From contig MU404057.1 in NCBI GenBank assembly GCA_022695795.1, positions 372,001-436,000 of the forward strand: a stretch of 64,000 bases of DNA, read 5' to 3'. The notes below the pieces were generated by a model. It made no database searches. It was not told the DNA's origin and saw nothing but the letters and a program-made list of their open reading frames with translations. Both the position numbers and the translations under genes were made by a program. This document shows positions 12,435-23,990 of the stretch, piece after piece. Position 1 is the first letter of the stretch, and each line of letters starts with the position of its first letter. The stretch comes from Biscogniauxia marginata. Taxonomy: Eukaryota > Ascomycota > Sordariomycetes > Xylariales > Xylariaceae.

Positions 12435-13022
12435 ATGTGTGTCGATAGAATTTCTACGTACCCCTGTGGCCACACCAAGGTCAAACTTGTGTACTGCAGA
12501 AAGGCAAAGGCTGCCAATCTCCTTCGGGTCAGGAAGCCCAACACACATTGCGGATATACGTCGACCAAGCAGGTAGAGCCCGACTTAGAAGATAGTTGTG
12601 GCTCGACTTGTCTTACGAAGCCCTATGAATGCCTTAAATGCAAAAGCTCCCGGAAGCAAGTCAGTTGGCGTTGCGCAGACTGTGGGAGCGTCCGCGACAA
12701 TGACAGTCTTTTATGGGACTCTTGTCAATGCCCTATGCACGACTGTACGGAGCTTGCTCTTGGGAAAGGCGGTTCTATTTGTCGGAAGTGTCTTCGAGAC
12801 TGTGTTCCTGGCACTCCAGTGCTCTGCTGGAAGTGTCACGCCTGCGAATCACCGAATAGAACTTGGGCCAGCGAGATGATTTGCACAGCGTGCCACCATA
12901 CTCGTTGCGGTAAGTGTCGAGCCTTGTTCAGTTGCAGTTGCGGCTGTAGATGCCGTGATCGTTATGTCGAGGGAGGGTCGAAGGCTTGTAATAAGTGTGT
13001 CAAGACTTGCTCAAAGCCGTGA
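12435..13022 (+). CDS. Cysteine-rich hypothetical protein, probable zinc ribbons
   Basis: Single exon of 195 aa with 30 cysteines, starting at an ATG in context ACCATGT. The cysteines fall largely in CxxC pairs: YECLKC, WRCADC, CRKC, CWKCHAC, ICTAC, CGKC, CSCGC, CNKC. The second half (LCWKCHACESPN, then EMICTACHHTRCGKC) resembles consecutive four-Cys zinc ribbons, and the start (YPCGHTKVKLVYC) has a Cys-Gly-His like that of RING or HIT fingers. There is no signal peptide, so an intracellular zinc-binding role is more likely than a secreted effector. I do not recognise a named family; similar Cys-rich proteins are common and uncharacterised in filamentous ascomycetes. Basic residues flank the Cys pairs. 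The neighbouring gaps give no functional clue. Confidence 0.75.
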   Translation: MCVDRISTYPCGHTKVKLVYCRKAKAANLLRVRKPNTHCGYTSTKQVEPDLEDSCGSTCLTKPYECLKCKSSRKQVSWRCADCGSVRDNDSLLWDSCQCPMHDCTELALGKGGSICRKCLRDCVPGTPVLCWKCHACESPNRTWASEMICTACHHTRCGKCRALFSCSCGCRCRDRYVEGGSKACNKCVKTCSKP

Positions 13023-14443
13023 AGGGTTTACTTGAATAAGACTGATAAAGAGGGAGAATGATGTGCGGATATAAGGTTATTGTTATATATATTTACATCG
13101 TAGCACTCATTTGACAGCCAATGAGATGAATATTATGGATACTGCTCGCTTTAACATAAGTGCAGTTTCTACTTCTGCCGGCCCTGTAAATAATCTTTAA
13201 GGGGTTGAAGTAAAACCAATGACGACCTTTAGTCGTTTATTAAGCGAGTCAAATACGTTAAACCCATGTTAATCGGTGTTAACAGGTATAATCCTTCCCC
13301 CCTTGATAACATTTTACCAGTTTCGTTCAAATGCCAACGAACACATGTATTGAATAATAATGGCTAGCATAGGTATGTACCTAAGAATTACTGCTTGTGA
13401 ATAAACCATTATCTGTATCATGTGATATCTTCAAAGTCGCCGCATTTATTTGCTTCTTCATAGGTAAGTTTTCATGGTTTCTCTGCAGAGGTTAATTGCC
13501 ATCATGTTAAAAGAAGATAATATTGAAGTTTGAACCACATGTCTAGAAAGAATCTGGTTTGTAGTGGAATATGGATAGTGTTGGGGTGAAATGAAGTATG
13601 AGAATGGGATGAATAGTCTGAAGTTTAGAGTCTACGTAGACGGGAACGGCCTTTATACATACATGGGGCCAGGTGCTTAGGGGTATGAGCCCGATTTCAA
13701 CAGGCAATGCTAGGCGTAACGGCCAGGCGTGATCTAACGAGGACCTAAAGTTTTTCGAAACTGCGTTTGATGTATGTGCGGAAGAAAGAAATGATTGGTG
13801 ACAAAATGATAATAATGTAAAATATGGTGATACTTGCTTTGATATGGTGTATTACTATTGACATTCCCTATCACTCTGTTACATATCGCATTATATCTAT
13901 AGAGATGTACCATAGGCGGATATTCGAAACCGATATGTCCTCGAGGCTGGGGATCCTTGCTCGGGTTGAGTGACAGCTCATAATATCGAAAGAAGTTACT
14001 GCCTAACGTAACGAGGATTTCAGGCCGCCAAGGTCTGTACCAAAAGTACCTAGCTGGCTCAGCTCATTCTGATTTCTGATCAGGCCTGTGTTGCATATAT
14101 CTCGTGCTGCACGCGCAGTTTGGAGTCGAAGAGCGAATTTCGTCCGCAAATGCGGGCATCGGCTCTGCGGCTGAGGGAGGGGGAAAGGGGGGAAGAGAGC
14201 GAATCATGGCTATGAGGATTCCACAGTATCAAAGCTTGCGAGGAAAGCAAGCTTTGTTAGTGATACCAGTTATTACTGGTGCCAGTGATAGCATTCTTAA
14301 GGCATTCATAATGTGAGAGGTTTAAAATGCGTCGGATTCTTACAGTTTTACAATCCATCATCTTCACCGCACACTCGAGTTTTTAATTGTTTAGTTCTTA
14401 TACCTAACACTAATTCATATTCTACGACCGTCTGCTCTTCAAT
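13023..14443. other. Intergenic region with leader hairpins of the AtuA-like gene
   Basis: No gene is supported. The region is AT-rich up to about 14.0 kb. Two adjacent hairpins lie at 14230-14256 and 14265-14286 (listed separately), roughly 160-210 bp upstream of the ATG at 14444, where the promoter or 5' UTR should be. Confidence 0.55.
14230..14286 (+). promoter_or_regulatory. Tandem inverted repeats upstream of AtuA-like gene
   Basis: The first is a perfect 10-bp inverted repeat, CAAAGCTTGC (14230-14239) with GCAAGCTTTG (14247-14256), around a 7-nt loop. It is followed by ACCAGT (14265-14270) with ACTGGT (14275-14280). The latter arm can instead pair forward: ACTGG (14275-14279) with CCAGT (14282-14286). 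They may be operator-like sites or leader RNA structure; function is inference only. Confidence 0.45.
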
Positions 14444-16630
14444 ATGTCTGTTGCAATTGGAAGTGTCAATACGGCTACAGTGCCGCTCTGTCATATCGTA
14501 ACTCCCGTGGGGATGCTTGGCTATGGCCTGGACGAGGATAGAACCGCCGCAACTCTTGCTTCTCTCGTACCCACGAGAGTCCCGACGGCTATTATCCTCG
14601 ACTCGGGATCGACCGACAGCGGACCGGAGAAGCTTGCCCTTGGAAATATGACCAGCCCGCGGACATCTTATGCCAAGGATCTTTCAAAGCTATTGAAACT
14701 CGTGCACATGTTCAAAGTTCCCCTGATTTTCAGCTCGGCCGGCGGAGATGGGAGCGATGAACATGTCAGGGAGATAGTGCAGGTCATTGAAGAGATCTCA
14801 GATGAAATGGGCAATAAGTACGTGGCTCGGTTGAGATCATGCTTCTTGAAAAGACAATACTGATGCTATTGTAGGGAATACTCGTTCAAGACAGTTGCTA
14901 TTTTTTCCGGAATCGAGAAACAGATCGTCGTTAACCGACTGAGAGCCGGCGCGGTTACTGGATGCGGAGATTGTGTACCTGACCTGACAGAAGACGATAT
15001 TGAGGCTTCGGCAAGAATTGTTGCCCAGATGGGACCCGAACCATTTATCGATGTCATGAAAGCAAATCCAGACTTCGACATCATCGTTGGTGGTCGTGCT
15101 TACGATCCTGCCCCATATGTTGGCTATGCGTCGTATATGGCGAAGTTGCAACTTGACAACCGGAGCTTGCCGGAAGTTCAGCGCCAATTTGGCGGCTTCA
15201 CTCACATGGGGAAGATAATGGAGTGTGGTGGTATATGCGCGCTACCAAAGTCTCATGGTGCCATAGCGACGGTGCACCAGAATGGGAGCTTTGAGATAAC
15301 GCCTATGGACCCCAATGCTCGCTGCACGCCTCTGTCTGTGGCAGCACACACCCTTTATGAGAAGTCTAGACCCGATATACTTTATGGTCCCGGAGGGTAT
15401 CTAGACCTGAACACTGCGACATACGAACAACTAGAAGACGAGAGAAGCGTGAGAGTAAGCGGAAGCGTGTTCCACTTTTCACAGGAAAGGGGTCTTCCAT
15501 ATCAGGTCAAGCTTGAGGCTGCGAAAGTGGTCGGCTATCGAACCATTTTCATGGGAAGTTTTCGAGATCGTAAGAATCCAATGCCCTGTTATATACAATG
15601 AGTAACTGACAGAGGCGGCAGCTATCTTGATCGGCCAGATTGACGTGCTACTCGAGCAAGTGAAAGCTTACGCCGCTCAACAACATCGTGGCGTCCCGGG
15701 AAATTGGGAACTTGACTTCCATTATTATGGAAAGCCCAGCGAGCCATCCCAAGCAGCATTCAGTAAGAACACGCCTGAGATTTTCCTCATCGGTGAGGTG
15801 TTGGCGTCCACCCAACAGCTTGCAACCAGTGTTGCGTCCGCAGCAAAGGTAGCGGTGACGGTAAGCCTCAGGTCATCCCGTAGAATCCCGTACACATCAT
15901 GAAGGGGTGCTGACGTTCGCAGCACGGGAGCTATCCTGGCCAAAAGGCCACATCGGGAAACTTCGCGTTCGGTATTGGTGGGAAGGTAACAATTCCGATG
16001 GGACCTTGCCCACAGTTCTGCATATACCACCTCATGGATCTCGAAGATGGAGAGGAGCACCTCGACACTTCCCATAATGATGCAAACGTCAATGGTGCTC
16101 GCGGTGAACGGAAATTGCTCTTCTCCCAAAGCGTCTCGATCATTGGCCGGGGCCAGAAGTCTTCGCAATCTAATGACGCAGTATCCAACCCGGTTTCCTC
16201 AAAAGTGGCTAAATATATCGGCAACCAGGAAACGAAGAACCGGGCAGAAGTTGGTCAATCGCACCGACGCTTCGTTTCCCCCGGAACGCTAGGTGAGCTA
16301 GCCCGCGTCGTGAGGTCGAAAAACGCAGGGCCATACGAGATCACCTTTGACGTGATGTTCAGTTCCCAAGATACATTCTTGGCGGTGAAGGAGTCTGGCT
16401 TTTTTTGTCCGGAGACAGTCGCAACTCTTTTTGATCTGCCCGAGAGCGACATCATCTGGTGCGGCTTCTTTGATCCCGCGATGGCGTTCAAGGTGACAAT
16501 TCCGCGTATTCGAGCTGGCAAGCGGGTCGCCAGCGGAAGCTTCATGGAGAACGACGTCCACGGGGCGCAACAATATCTTCCGCTTATGCACTTGAAATTA
16601 CCCGAGGATCTGGTAGCGAAGCTACTTTAG
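14444..16630 (+). CDS. AtuA-like acyclic terpene utilisation protein (DUF1446)
   Basis: Four exons, 14444-14817, 14875-15569, 15613-15860 and 15923-16630, with introns of 57, 43 and 62 bp; product 674 aa. The N-terminal 450 aa carry the DUF1446/AtuA signature: LDSGSTDSGPEKLALG, the Gly-Cys-rich TGCGDCVPDLTEDDI, IIVGGRAYDPAPY and MECGGICALPKSHGAIA. The C-terminal 200 aa contain ADxx-type segments ending in a PRIRAGKR stretch. Bacterial AtuA belongs to the acyclic terpene (citronellol/geraniol) utilisation operon; its precise biochemical role is not settled, and fungal homologues are uncharacterised. Fungal proteins of this length are the rule. It is convergent with a Zn2Cys6 regulator gene, with only 109 bp between the stop codons. 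The 43-bp second intron is unusually short but all four phases join cleanly. Confidence 0.88.
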
Positions 16631-16739
16631 CTTAACTGCTTGGATCCTCAAGGAGAACTTTGATTTATTCACACACAAATGTGTGATGAAGGTACAACGA
16701 CGGCTGTCGTGGTATTTATATAAGTTATTCCGGGATAGC

Positions 16740-18827
16740 TCATAATGAATAATCTTGGCTTGACTGAAACTGTGACGGAGCATCAGGAAAGTTGAACATG
16801 TCCCACACTTGATCAGTCCAGAATTCATTTTGAAAGGTCAAGTCCGACGCCCCTGGTTCAAAGGGATTCGTGGCTGCGCACACATACGATTGCTGATTAT
16901 CATCATCGGCTAGTTCTGGAATAGTAATTGGGGGGTTTAGGGGTTGGAGTTCCGTTATTTCAATGGGCTCCCCCCGGAGGCCAGATGCGGTGCTAATGGT
17001 ATCTAGTAATATAGACACTCCCATTCGGTCTGTAACCCGAAGTTTGTCTGGATCGAAGAGGACGGGCGCCTTTTGGCAGAGTGTCTCGAAAAGCGTCGCT
17101 ACCCTCCCATGTTCATCCCTAGGATATGTTGAGCATGTTTTGAAGATAGTATGGGATAGGAGCACATGATTCGCAGCCAATTGCTGTTCTTCCGCACTTG
17201 CAGCGTGGTTGAGGCTGAAATATCGTAGAAGAAAAGCAGTGGCAAAAGCTAGCCCCCGAAAATAGTTCTTGATCATTGCTCGCTGTCGCTGTGTCCCTGA
17301 CAAGTTGTATGATTCGGCCGTCTCGTCATTGAACCTCGAGCTCGCAAGATGTATAATGCGAATAGAAGCTGAGAGAGATAGTTTTAGGAGAATATCCCGT
17401 GAAACTGTGCCAGACTGTCCTCGAGTGATAATCAAGGCATAGATATGGATCTTGGCAACCAGTGCGCTGGCCTCGGTCATGCGAGTCCATTGATCTGGAA
17501 ATGTCACTTTCAGCGTATCAATTTCTCGATCAAATAGGCGTAGGATCGATGAATCAACTACCCCATCGTTTGAGTCGTGAGAAAGAACATTAGTGAAGTT
17601 GGTTACAATGACATGAAGCTTGAGCTCAGCTTCAAAGCTCTGGGGGACTGAGTGTTCATTTAGAAATCCAGTGATGGACGTCATGTCTGAAGCGCTGATT
17701 AGGGGAGGCAGACCATGATGCATTGCAAGGCTAGAAAGGTATTATTAATCGGTTGGAACGCATAATATTTAATGGGCAACTCACGAGCTGCTCACGTAGA
17801 AACATCCTAGCCATGTCAACGCCCTCGCTTCTCTGCTTCCCGCCACGACCCCGACGCAGCGCAGTGATCCTAGAGGGCCAGGTCGATGGAGACCCATATA
17901 TAAAGCAGCGTTCACGGCGACACCACAGTAGAGCCAACTTGGGTCTTTTGACTGCGTCACAACAGGCAGAGGCCACATGCACAAGATCAAGAGAGCCTGG
18001 ATGCTCTGTAAAGGTAGCGGGGCTTTCAGCACTTCATTCTTGAGCATCTCTTGGTATGGTGCCTCGATTCGTCCGAAAAGGCCTTCGTCAGAGGGCACGG
18101 AGGAGTGCGACGCTACGACCACGATGATAGTCCAGAAGAGAAAAGGTGAAGTGCGATATATGGTGTCAATTGAGATAGGACCAAGTATTGGAAGCTGAGG
18201 CAGGTAGAAAGCGACGAAGCTTGTATGATTGACGGTTAGTATGCGTCAACCCTGAGATTCATAGCACTTACATTTTGAAGGCTTCAATTGCCACCTGGTT
18301 GTCTATAGAGACGCCCCCGAGCTTAAGAAACTCGACGGTCAGATCGAAGTTATTCGTTGGTTCTTCTCTCGGAACATGAGTTGAATTGCCAGAATTATCT
18401 GGAGAAATGGCAGACTCAGTACTTGTTGTTGACGTTCCTCTAGCCTTCGATCCCTGTTGAACGCGGAGCTCTTGTAACTCCCTGGACATAGCCTCTATCC
18501 GCCTATTTAGAACAACGTTCTTTTGTGTCAATAGAAGACATATGCCAAGCGTGATATAGATTGATTATCTTGATGATTGACAGCAGACACCTACTTTCTA
18601 GCTGGCGTTCTCCGGAATGATGGGTCCACAGTGCAAGTTAAACCCCTAGTCTGGCATCTCGAACAAGGATTTGGGAATCGATCTCGGGAATCGCATCGTA
18701 ACTAAAAGAATATTAACGCCGAGGTTAGACACGTTTGAAGGCTGAGGGGGCTTACTTTTGATTGTTTACATTCAGTACATGTCTTAACAGGGCGCATGCC
18801 CGGCCAGCTATGTGTGTTTGAAGCCAT
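16740..18827 (-). CDS. Zn2Cys6 zinc-cluster transcription factor
   Basis: Five exons on the minus strand: 18827-18756, 18701-18595, 18502-18272, 18219-17785 and 17730-16740; product 611 aa. The zinc cluster is split by the first intron after CTECKQSK. Cysteines C17, C20, C27, C37, C40 and C47 give CX2CX6CX9CX2CX6C. A basic linker (FRRTPARKR) leads to a coiled-coil dimerisation helix (IEAMSRELQELRVQQG). The third exon needs the acceptor at 18504-18503; a more upstream acceptor would break the frame. The middle domain (WPLPVVTQSKDPSWLYCGVA, MGLHR, then YVSSSLAMHHGLPPLI across an intron) is typical of the fungal-specific transcription factor regulatory region. It is a nuclear DNA-binding activator or repressor. 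The convergent AtuA-like gene is a plausible target but no binding site was established. The C-terminus is Gln/Asp-rich, as in activation domains. Confidence 0.9.
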
Positions 18828-20482
18828 TTTCTTTGGGCTATGGGTGGCACTTGAGGTATACTCAACGAGGTATCTCGTAATTATTAGCACGGCTTTTTGT
18901 TCTGCCTTGAGCGGAGAAATGGAGTAAAGAGCGGTTGATGAATCAATGTTGGCAAGGACCTAGAGTTTAAGGTCATCATACAAGACTCGAGACCCTTGCA
19001 TTGGGCTGAAGGATCAGTCCCCCCGTCCTTCCAGAACAACCCCACACCGCATACATACCTAAATAGTCTTGCAGTGTACGGTAGTGTAATATTGTGTATC
19101 TTGCATATTTACAAATATTGTATGACTTGAGTGTTCTTTAGACGCACAATGACACTAGTAAACCGTACGCAGAGTATACTTAAAATATACCTAGACAATA
19201 ACAGAACGAACCTCAATAATAATATTTTAGAGCATAAATTACTCCAGTTCGTATACCTATAACCGAGACTTATAATAAAGTAAACATTGGGCTTTCGACC
19301 CAAAATGCCTTTTACGAGGGCCAAGACAATCGGTTACGTACATTGGAGGCGGAGCAGGGCTGTGTAAGCTCCATACACAGACCGGCCCACGGTATGTGTG
19401 CAAAATATAAGTTTTTAGGGAAATTGTGATTGGAGTATCCTAATGGAACCTTCTCACAGCCTTGTAACGTACCAGATTATCTCCGACCCGTGCCGGAGGC
19501 TAGCTCCATGTCAGATCTTAGGGCATTACTTACCAGGTGTCTGTTGGCGGCACAGCAGTGGTTAGTCAGGTACAGCAGGGGACTATTCTTGGTATAGACT
19601 TATTGTTGTTGCCTTTCGAGCTCGCATTAAGATTACGAGAAGAAGCAATTATTTACTACGTTGTTCCGTACTATGATTGGATGATGGTCCCTCCGATAGG
19701 AATACAACGGTTAATACTACTATGTTCTATATAGTTTTATTCCGCTCACACATACCCCTACATGAGAGCTGAGTCGTCTTGCAACCTTGTGATGTTACTT
19801 CGCTTAACTCCTAAATATTATTCTTCCATTCCTCAAGGTTTCATCCCGTCTGTCCTTTACTTGTCTCAAAAACCTCTAATTCCCATCGAGGTCCCTCGAG
19901 CTGAAAAAATAGCAGATAATCTCCGTCTACCTAATCAATAATATATTTAATCCGGATGCATATTTTGAATCGCCTTACACTAGTCCCTGTTGTCCTCCCT
20001 CTTGTATCTAAGGTGCTGGTTTTCTGCGGAATAAAAGAACAAATCTTCTTTAGAAACGATGTATGTATTAATACACATAAGCATGCTTTCAACCGTAGCT
20101 TGATTCGATTGGTCCTATCTAATGTTTATCCGTGTAAGTAGTTTCAGTGTCTAATGATTTCAATGTCTCTCGGCTTCAATTATAACGTCTTGAACATGTA
20201 GCTAGAGCTTATGGTCATATTCTTCGAAGTGTCTTCTAGCTCCCCCCTGGAGTAAATCAGATATAAGACTAGATATAATCGTTACTTGTATATATTTCCA
20301 ATAAATTCCTGTGCATATTCGTTAATCTATAAAACTTGACATATATCGTTTATCGCTAATCAACATAAAGTGCTTAATAAAAATATCATTGTTGCCTGTA
20401 TCCGACCCCTGAAATGTTGCTATATGTATAAACCAACCCAGAAATAGTAGCGCAATCTATTAGAGCCTGGGGAGACAGGACC
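18828..20482. other. AT-rich intergenic region
   Basis: No gene supported. The stretch 19080-20420 is strongly AT-rich with many TA steps and stop codons in all frames, as seen in RIP-mutated relics of fungi. I could not recognise a transposon protein in it, so a mobile-element origin is only a possibility. Confidence 0.5.
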
Positions 20483-21627
20483 TTAAATGACACTCTGAAC
20501 GGCGCAAACTGGAGCTCCAGAGTCCTCAGAATTCGTATAAGAGAAAGCATATCCGACGGTGTAGTGATCGTCGCCGCGCCATTGTCCCTTTCATATGTTA
20601 GTGTATGTCAAATTCGCAGTATAATAACTAGACTCACATCATTGGTAGCGTACGAGATATCCCAGTGCTGGGTGTATAGAACACAGTACTGGCCCTCGGG
20701 GTTGCCGTTTTTAGCCATTAGGTACGTAGTGAAGAACTTGCAGATCTTAGGCTCGCCGTTCGCAGGGGGGTGAGCCGTGTTGTATTCGTTCTGCGAGGAG
20801 CACGCGGCAGCGCACAGGTTCGGGTCGAAAATGGAGGTTGTAAAGATCTTGGAGCCCACATAGGTATTCTCCCCATTGCAGTTGTCTGGAGCGTTGATAG
20901 AGCGGTCCCCAAGGGACACGCCGTTGAAACCAGGTACGGCCGGGATGGCCGTCTTCATGTATCCATTGGAGCCGGCGATGACCACGTGGAAGTCTCCACG
21001 CCACTGTCCTTCGTTCTTGGTGTTGGCAGCTTCGACATATCCACCCCAGAACACGCACTTGATAACGGTGGTGGAAGGAGGATTGCTGCAGCCGGCTCCA
21101 GGCTCGACAGATGGATCCCGCTCAAAGAAGATGTTGTAGCCAAGACACCCGGTAATACTGTTACACTGAGTAGCACAGGCTTCTGTATCGTAAGAAGTCA
21201 ATGTGGTGTAGCCCAGATATCCGTAGGCACTGCTACTAGCATGCAGATCTGCGAACGTCACTTTATAGCCAGCCGGAACTGGAGCATTAGAAGCAGCACT
21301 GGAGAGATCTGCGAACTCCAGAAAGGCTGTATCAGTGTCAGGAGACGGAGTCGGGCCTGATCCAGTGGGCTGCGGGTCGCAAGCCGACCTTGCCGCGAGA
21401 CCGCGCTTCTCAACGGCTTCGACAGGAAGAGGAGTTGCAGTGGCAGCGGCCGTGGCAGCAGCTAAGTTGTAGGTAACAACTTCTGCTGTTGGGCCTACCG
21501 GGATGGACACTGAGCTCGGATCAGGGGCGGAGTCAACAAGATCGAAGTCAATATCTTGACGAGCCATGAGGGGTGAAGCTCTAGCAAAAGCTGCTAGTGT
21601 CGGGAGGAGAACTGTGCTTGTCTTCAT
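20483..21627 (-). CDS. Secreted protein with Kex2 site and two Cys-rich PAN-like modules
   Basis: Two exons, 21627-20638 and 20587-20483, with a 50-bp intron; product 364 aa. Residues 1-18 form a signal peptide (MKTSTVLLPTLAAFARAS). A KR at 74-75 is a likely Kex2 processing site ending a pro-region. The mature part holds two related modules. Module 1 is about 137-225 (YLGYTTLTSYDTEACATQC, then EGQWRGDFH); module 2 is about 256-364 (YVGSKIFTTSIFDPNLCAAAC, then GQWRGDDHY). The second copy of GQWRGD is created by the splice junction, which supports the short last exon. Proteins with this layout are common in filamentous fungi and may bind glycans or wall components, but their function is unproven. 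An extracellular or cell-wall location is likely. Confidence 0.85.
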
Positions 21628-23990
21628 GATGAATAGTTGATAAGGAGTTTAATATCGTGCAATATCAAAACTAATAGCTTGTCTTTCTAGATAGGTGATA
21701 CTGAGTAAGTTGTAAAGATGGTCGTGACGGTGATAATGCCTCCGATCTTAAGTGAGCGTCGGCCGGCATCTTTTATATTCAAAAGCCAGAGCATGTTCTT
21801 CATATCGCTTACCCAAGCTTTTCTCGATGCTGGGCCTAGTCTTTGGTGGAGCCGTGGTCTAGCTACGGCATAGCATGAGATAGCTGAAAGAACAATACTA
21901 AATGTTGAGGCTACACGACTCTCAAAGCTTCGGGTATCGCGAAGAAGGCTTGCTGAGCCGTGAAGGTAATCGTGAGATATTCCTGCGAAGACGGCCACTA
22001 TCGCTTAGCTAAGTGACGTTATAGGCCACGGCCCAGGCGAAACAGGCTAGTATCGCCGCCAGAAAGCCTCGCTAGAGCAACTTCGATTGCGGCTGTGAGA
22101 AACGTGGCGTTAGAACAGGTGAAGAAAGTGAGGGTTCTCGAACCAGCAACTGAGAAGTACCTTTTCCCCCTTGTGGTCCGTCTTACCAGCCTCAAAAACT
22201 CCATGGTTTGTAGTATTCAACGGAGAATGCCACTCAATCGCGGGATGAAACTTGGGCTGGGGGTGACAGAGGAATTCAGGGCGCCGTCAATATAGGCTGT
22301 AGAGCACCATTAGGAGCACTTCCATATCACCATTCAAGCCCAGTAAGACATTCGATTCAGACCATTTGAATGGAGATAATCTAGTATATTGACAAAGTGG
22401 AAAACAACCCATACGTAGCTGAAATTGTAGTACTTTGCCTAAACATGGCACTTAGAACCGAGGCTTCCTTCGGATCAGGTCTATTACTTAGTGGCCGGCT
22501 CTTCCTCGAGATATTTTGAATCGCCGTCCAGCGATAGGGCACGGCTAGATACACAACAAACGCGTGTCCATGAAATCGGCTGACGAGAAACCCCAGAGAC
22601 CCAATCTCTCGACGTACAAGACAACTATGACAGATCAAGTCAACACCATCGAGCTAAGTTGACGCCACACACACGGGGCGCAGTGTCTCAACCATCCTTT
22701 GGGTCCAGATTGGTTCCGAGGGATTGGGACGTAAAATAATAGTCTGAAACCTCTCGCTTGCAAGCTTTATCGTACTGGTCCGGAGCCGAGCGATGAGGCT
22801 AACATGATTAGCTTATCCGGGGGCCCGTCACCCCCCTCGTGAGCTATGGGGTTCTAGATGCTGAATATTTCATGAGCTATGGAATTGTCCGCTAGTGGAA
22901 TTCAGCTGCCCGCCCTATGGAAATACTAATAGGATAGTGTCACAATAGTGTTGTCTTTCTGCCCGTAACCTTTGATTTAAATGGTCAAATATCTTAGCTC
23001 TTACCGTGCACACGTGGAGATAACCCACTGGCTTGGATAGGGTCATTGAAACCCCATCGATTCACACGTGTGGATTTTCTCCGGGACATTGCCTTCTTCG
23101 AGGACTGGGCTGAAGATTACTTTGTCCAGCGAGTTAAAGCGCATCTCCGATGAGCTAAAACGAGTCCCCCGGACCAAAGATCTATGAAAATCTCATTGAC
23201 CGCCGAACATGCTGTCTTGGCTTCAGATCGATACTTGTATGTACCCTATAATAGTGAAGATATCCTCAAGTATCCACTCCTTTCTAATTATATTACTCCA
23301 AGCTTTGAATTGAGGCTATGGATTTAGCATAGCATTTAGCCCAAGTTCGACTACATAGCTCTATATTAGCTGTATTTTACGTTTACCTAGTATGCAGGTA
23401 ACTAGTCGTTATCCTAAGTCAAAAACCGCGGTAAGATGCATGTGATGGACTATGATCCTGAATAGTTACACAGTAAATATAATTTCATTCGTTACTTCAT
23501 ACTACTAAACTTCGCTTAAACCGCCTAGCCATGTCGTCAAGGACGCTGGACTTGACTGAAGACCATGGTACGGTCGACCATAGCGGCGAAATGGAAAACC
23601 CGATATTTGGGTCAGCTATTATACGCCAGCGAATTTACTAAAACAGGTTAATAGTCACAATATATTTCTTTATTATATAATATATAATCGTAACATTTAT
23701 CGATGTTAAATTAGTTTAGTTAAAAATGACTCAAATATAATGCCATGTAAGTACCTGCACAACTGGATTCCATACAAATTGCTAGTAGTACGTGCTGAAA
23801 AGAGACATCGTATAATCTGTAAATTTTCGGGGTTAACCCCTGTACACCCTTAGGTAGGTAGTATATAACCTTGACAAAGTCTGGTAAACCCCCCCCCCTA
23901 CCAAAAAAAAAAAAGAAAAGAAAAAGCGGTAACAAAAGTATGGAGGGTCGTAATTATACGGGGGGAAAAACCACGAAAAGAAAACCCCCT
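21628..23990. other. Intergenic region
   Basis: No gene is supported. Small frames at 21687-21998, 22019-22204 and 22381-22638 (minus) lack motifs and mostly lack an ATG. Two CACGTG E-box cores lie at 23011-23016 and 23065-23070, 54 bp apart, each extended with CA or TG. A C-run (about 23889-23898) followed by a 12-nt A run (23903-23914) precedes the next gene's 3' end. The surroundings (23250-23720) are very AT-rich. Confidence 0.5.

Noticed and set aside
18503..18595. The zinc-cluster gene at 16740-18827 first seemed broken between exons 2 and 3
   Set aside because: An acceptor at AAATAG (18504-18503) restores the frame and gives the expected linker and coiled coil, so no lesion is needed.
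19080..20420. A RIP-destroyed transposon
   Set aside because: The AT-rich composition fits, but no transposase, integrase or terminal repeat could be identified by eye.
22381..22638. 85-codon minus-strand frame
   Set aside because: No ATG start and no recognisable family.
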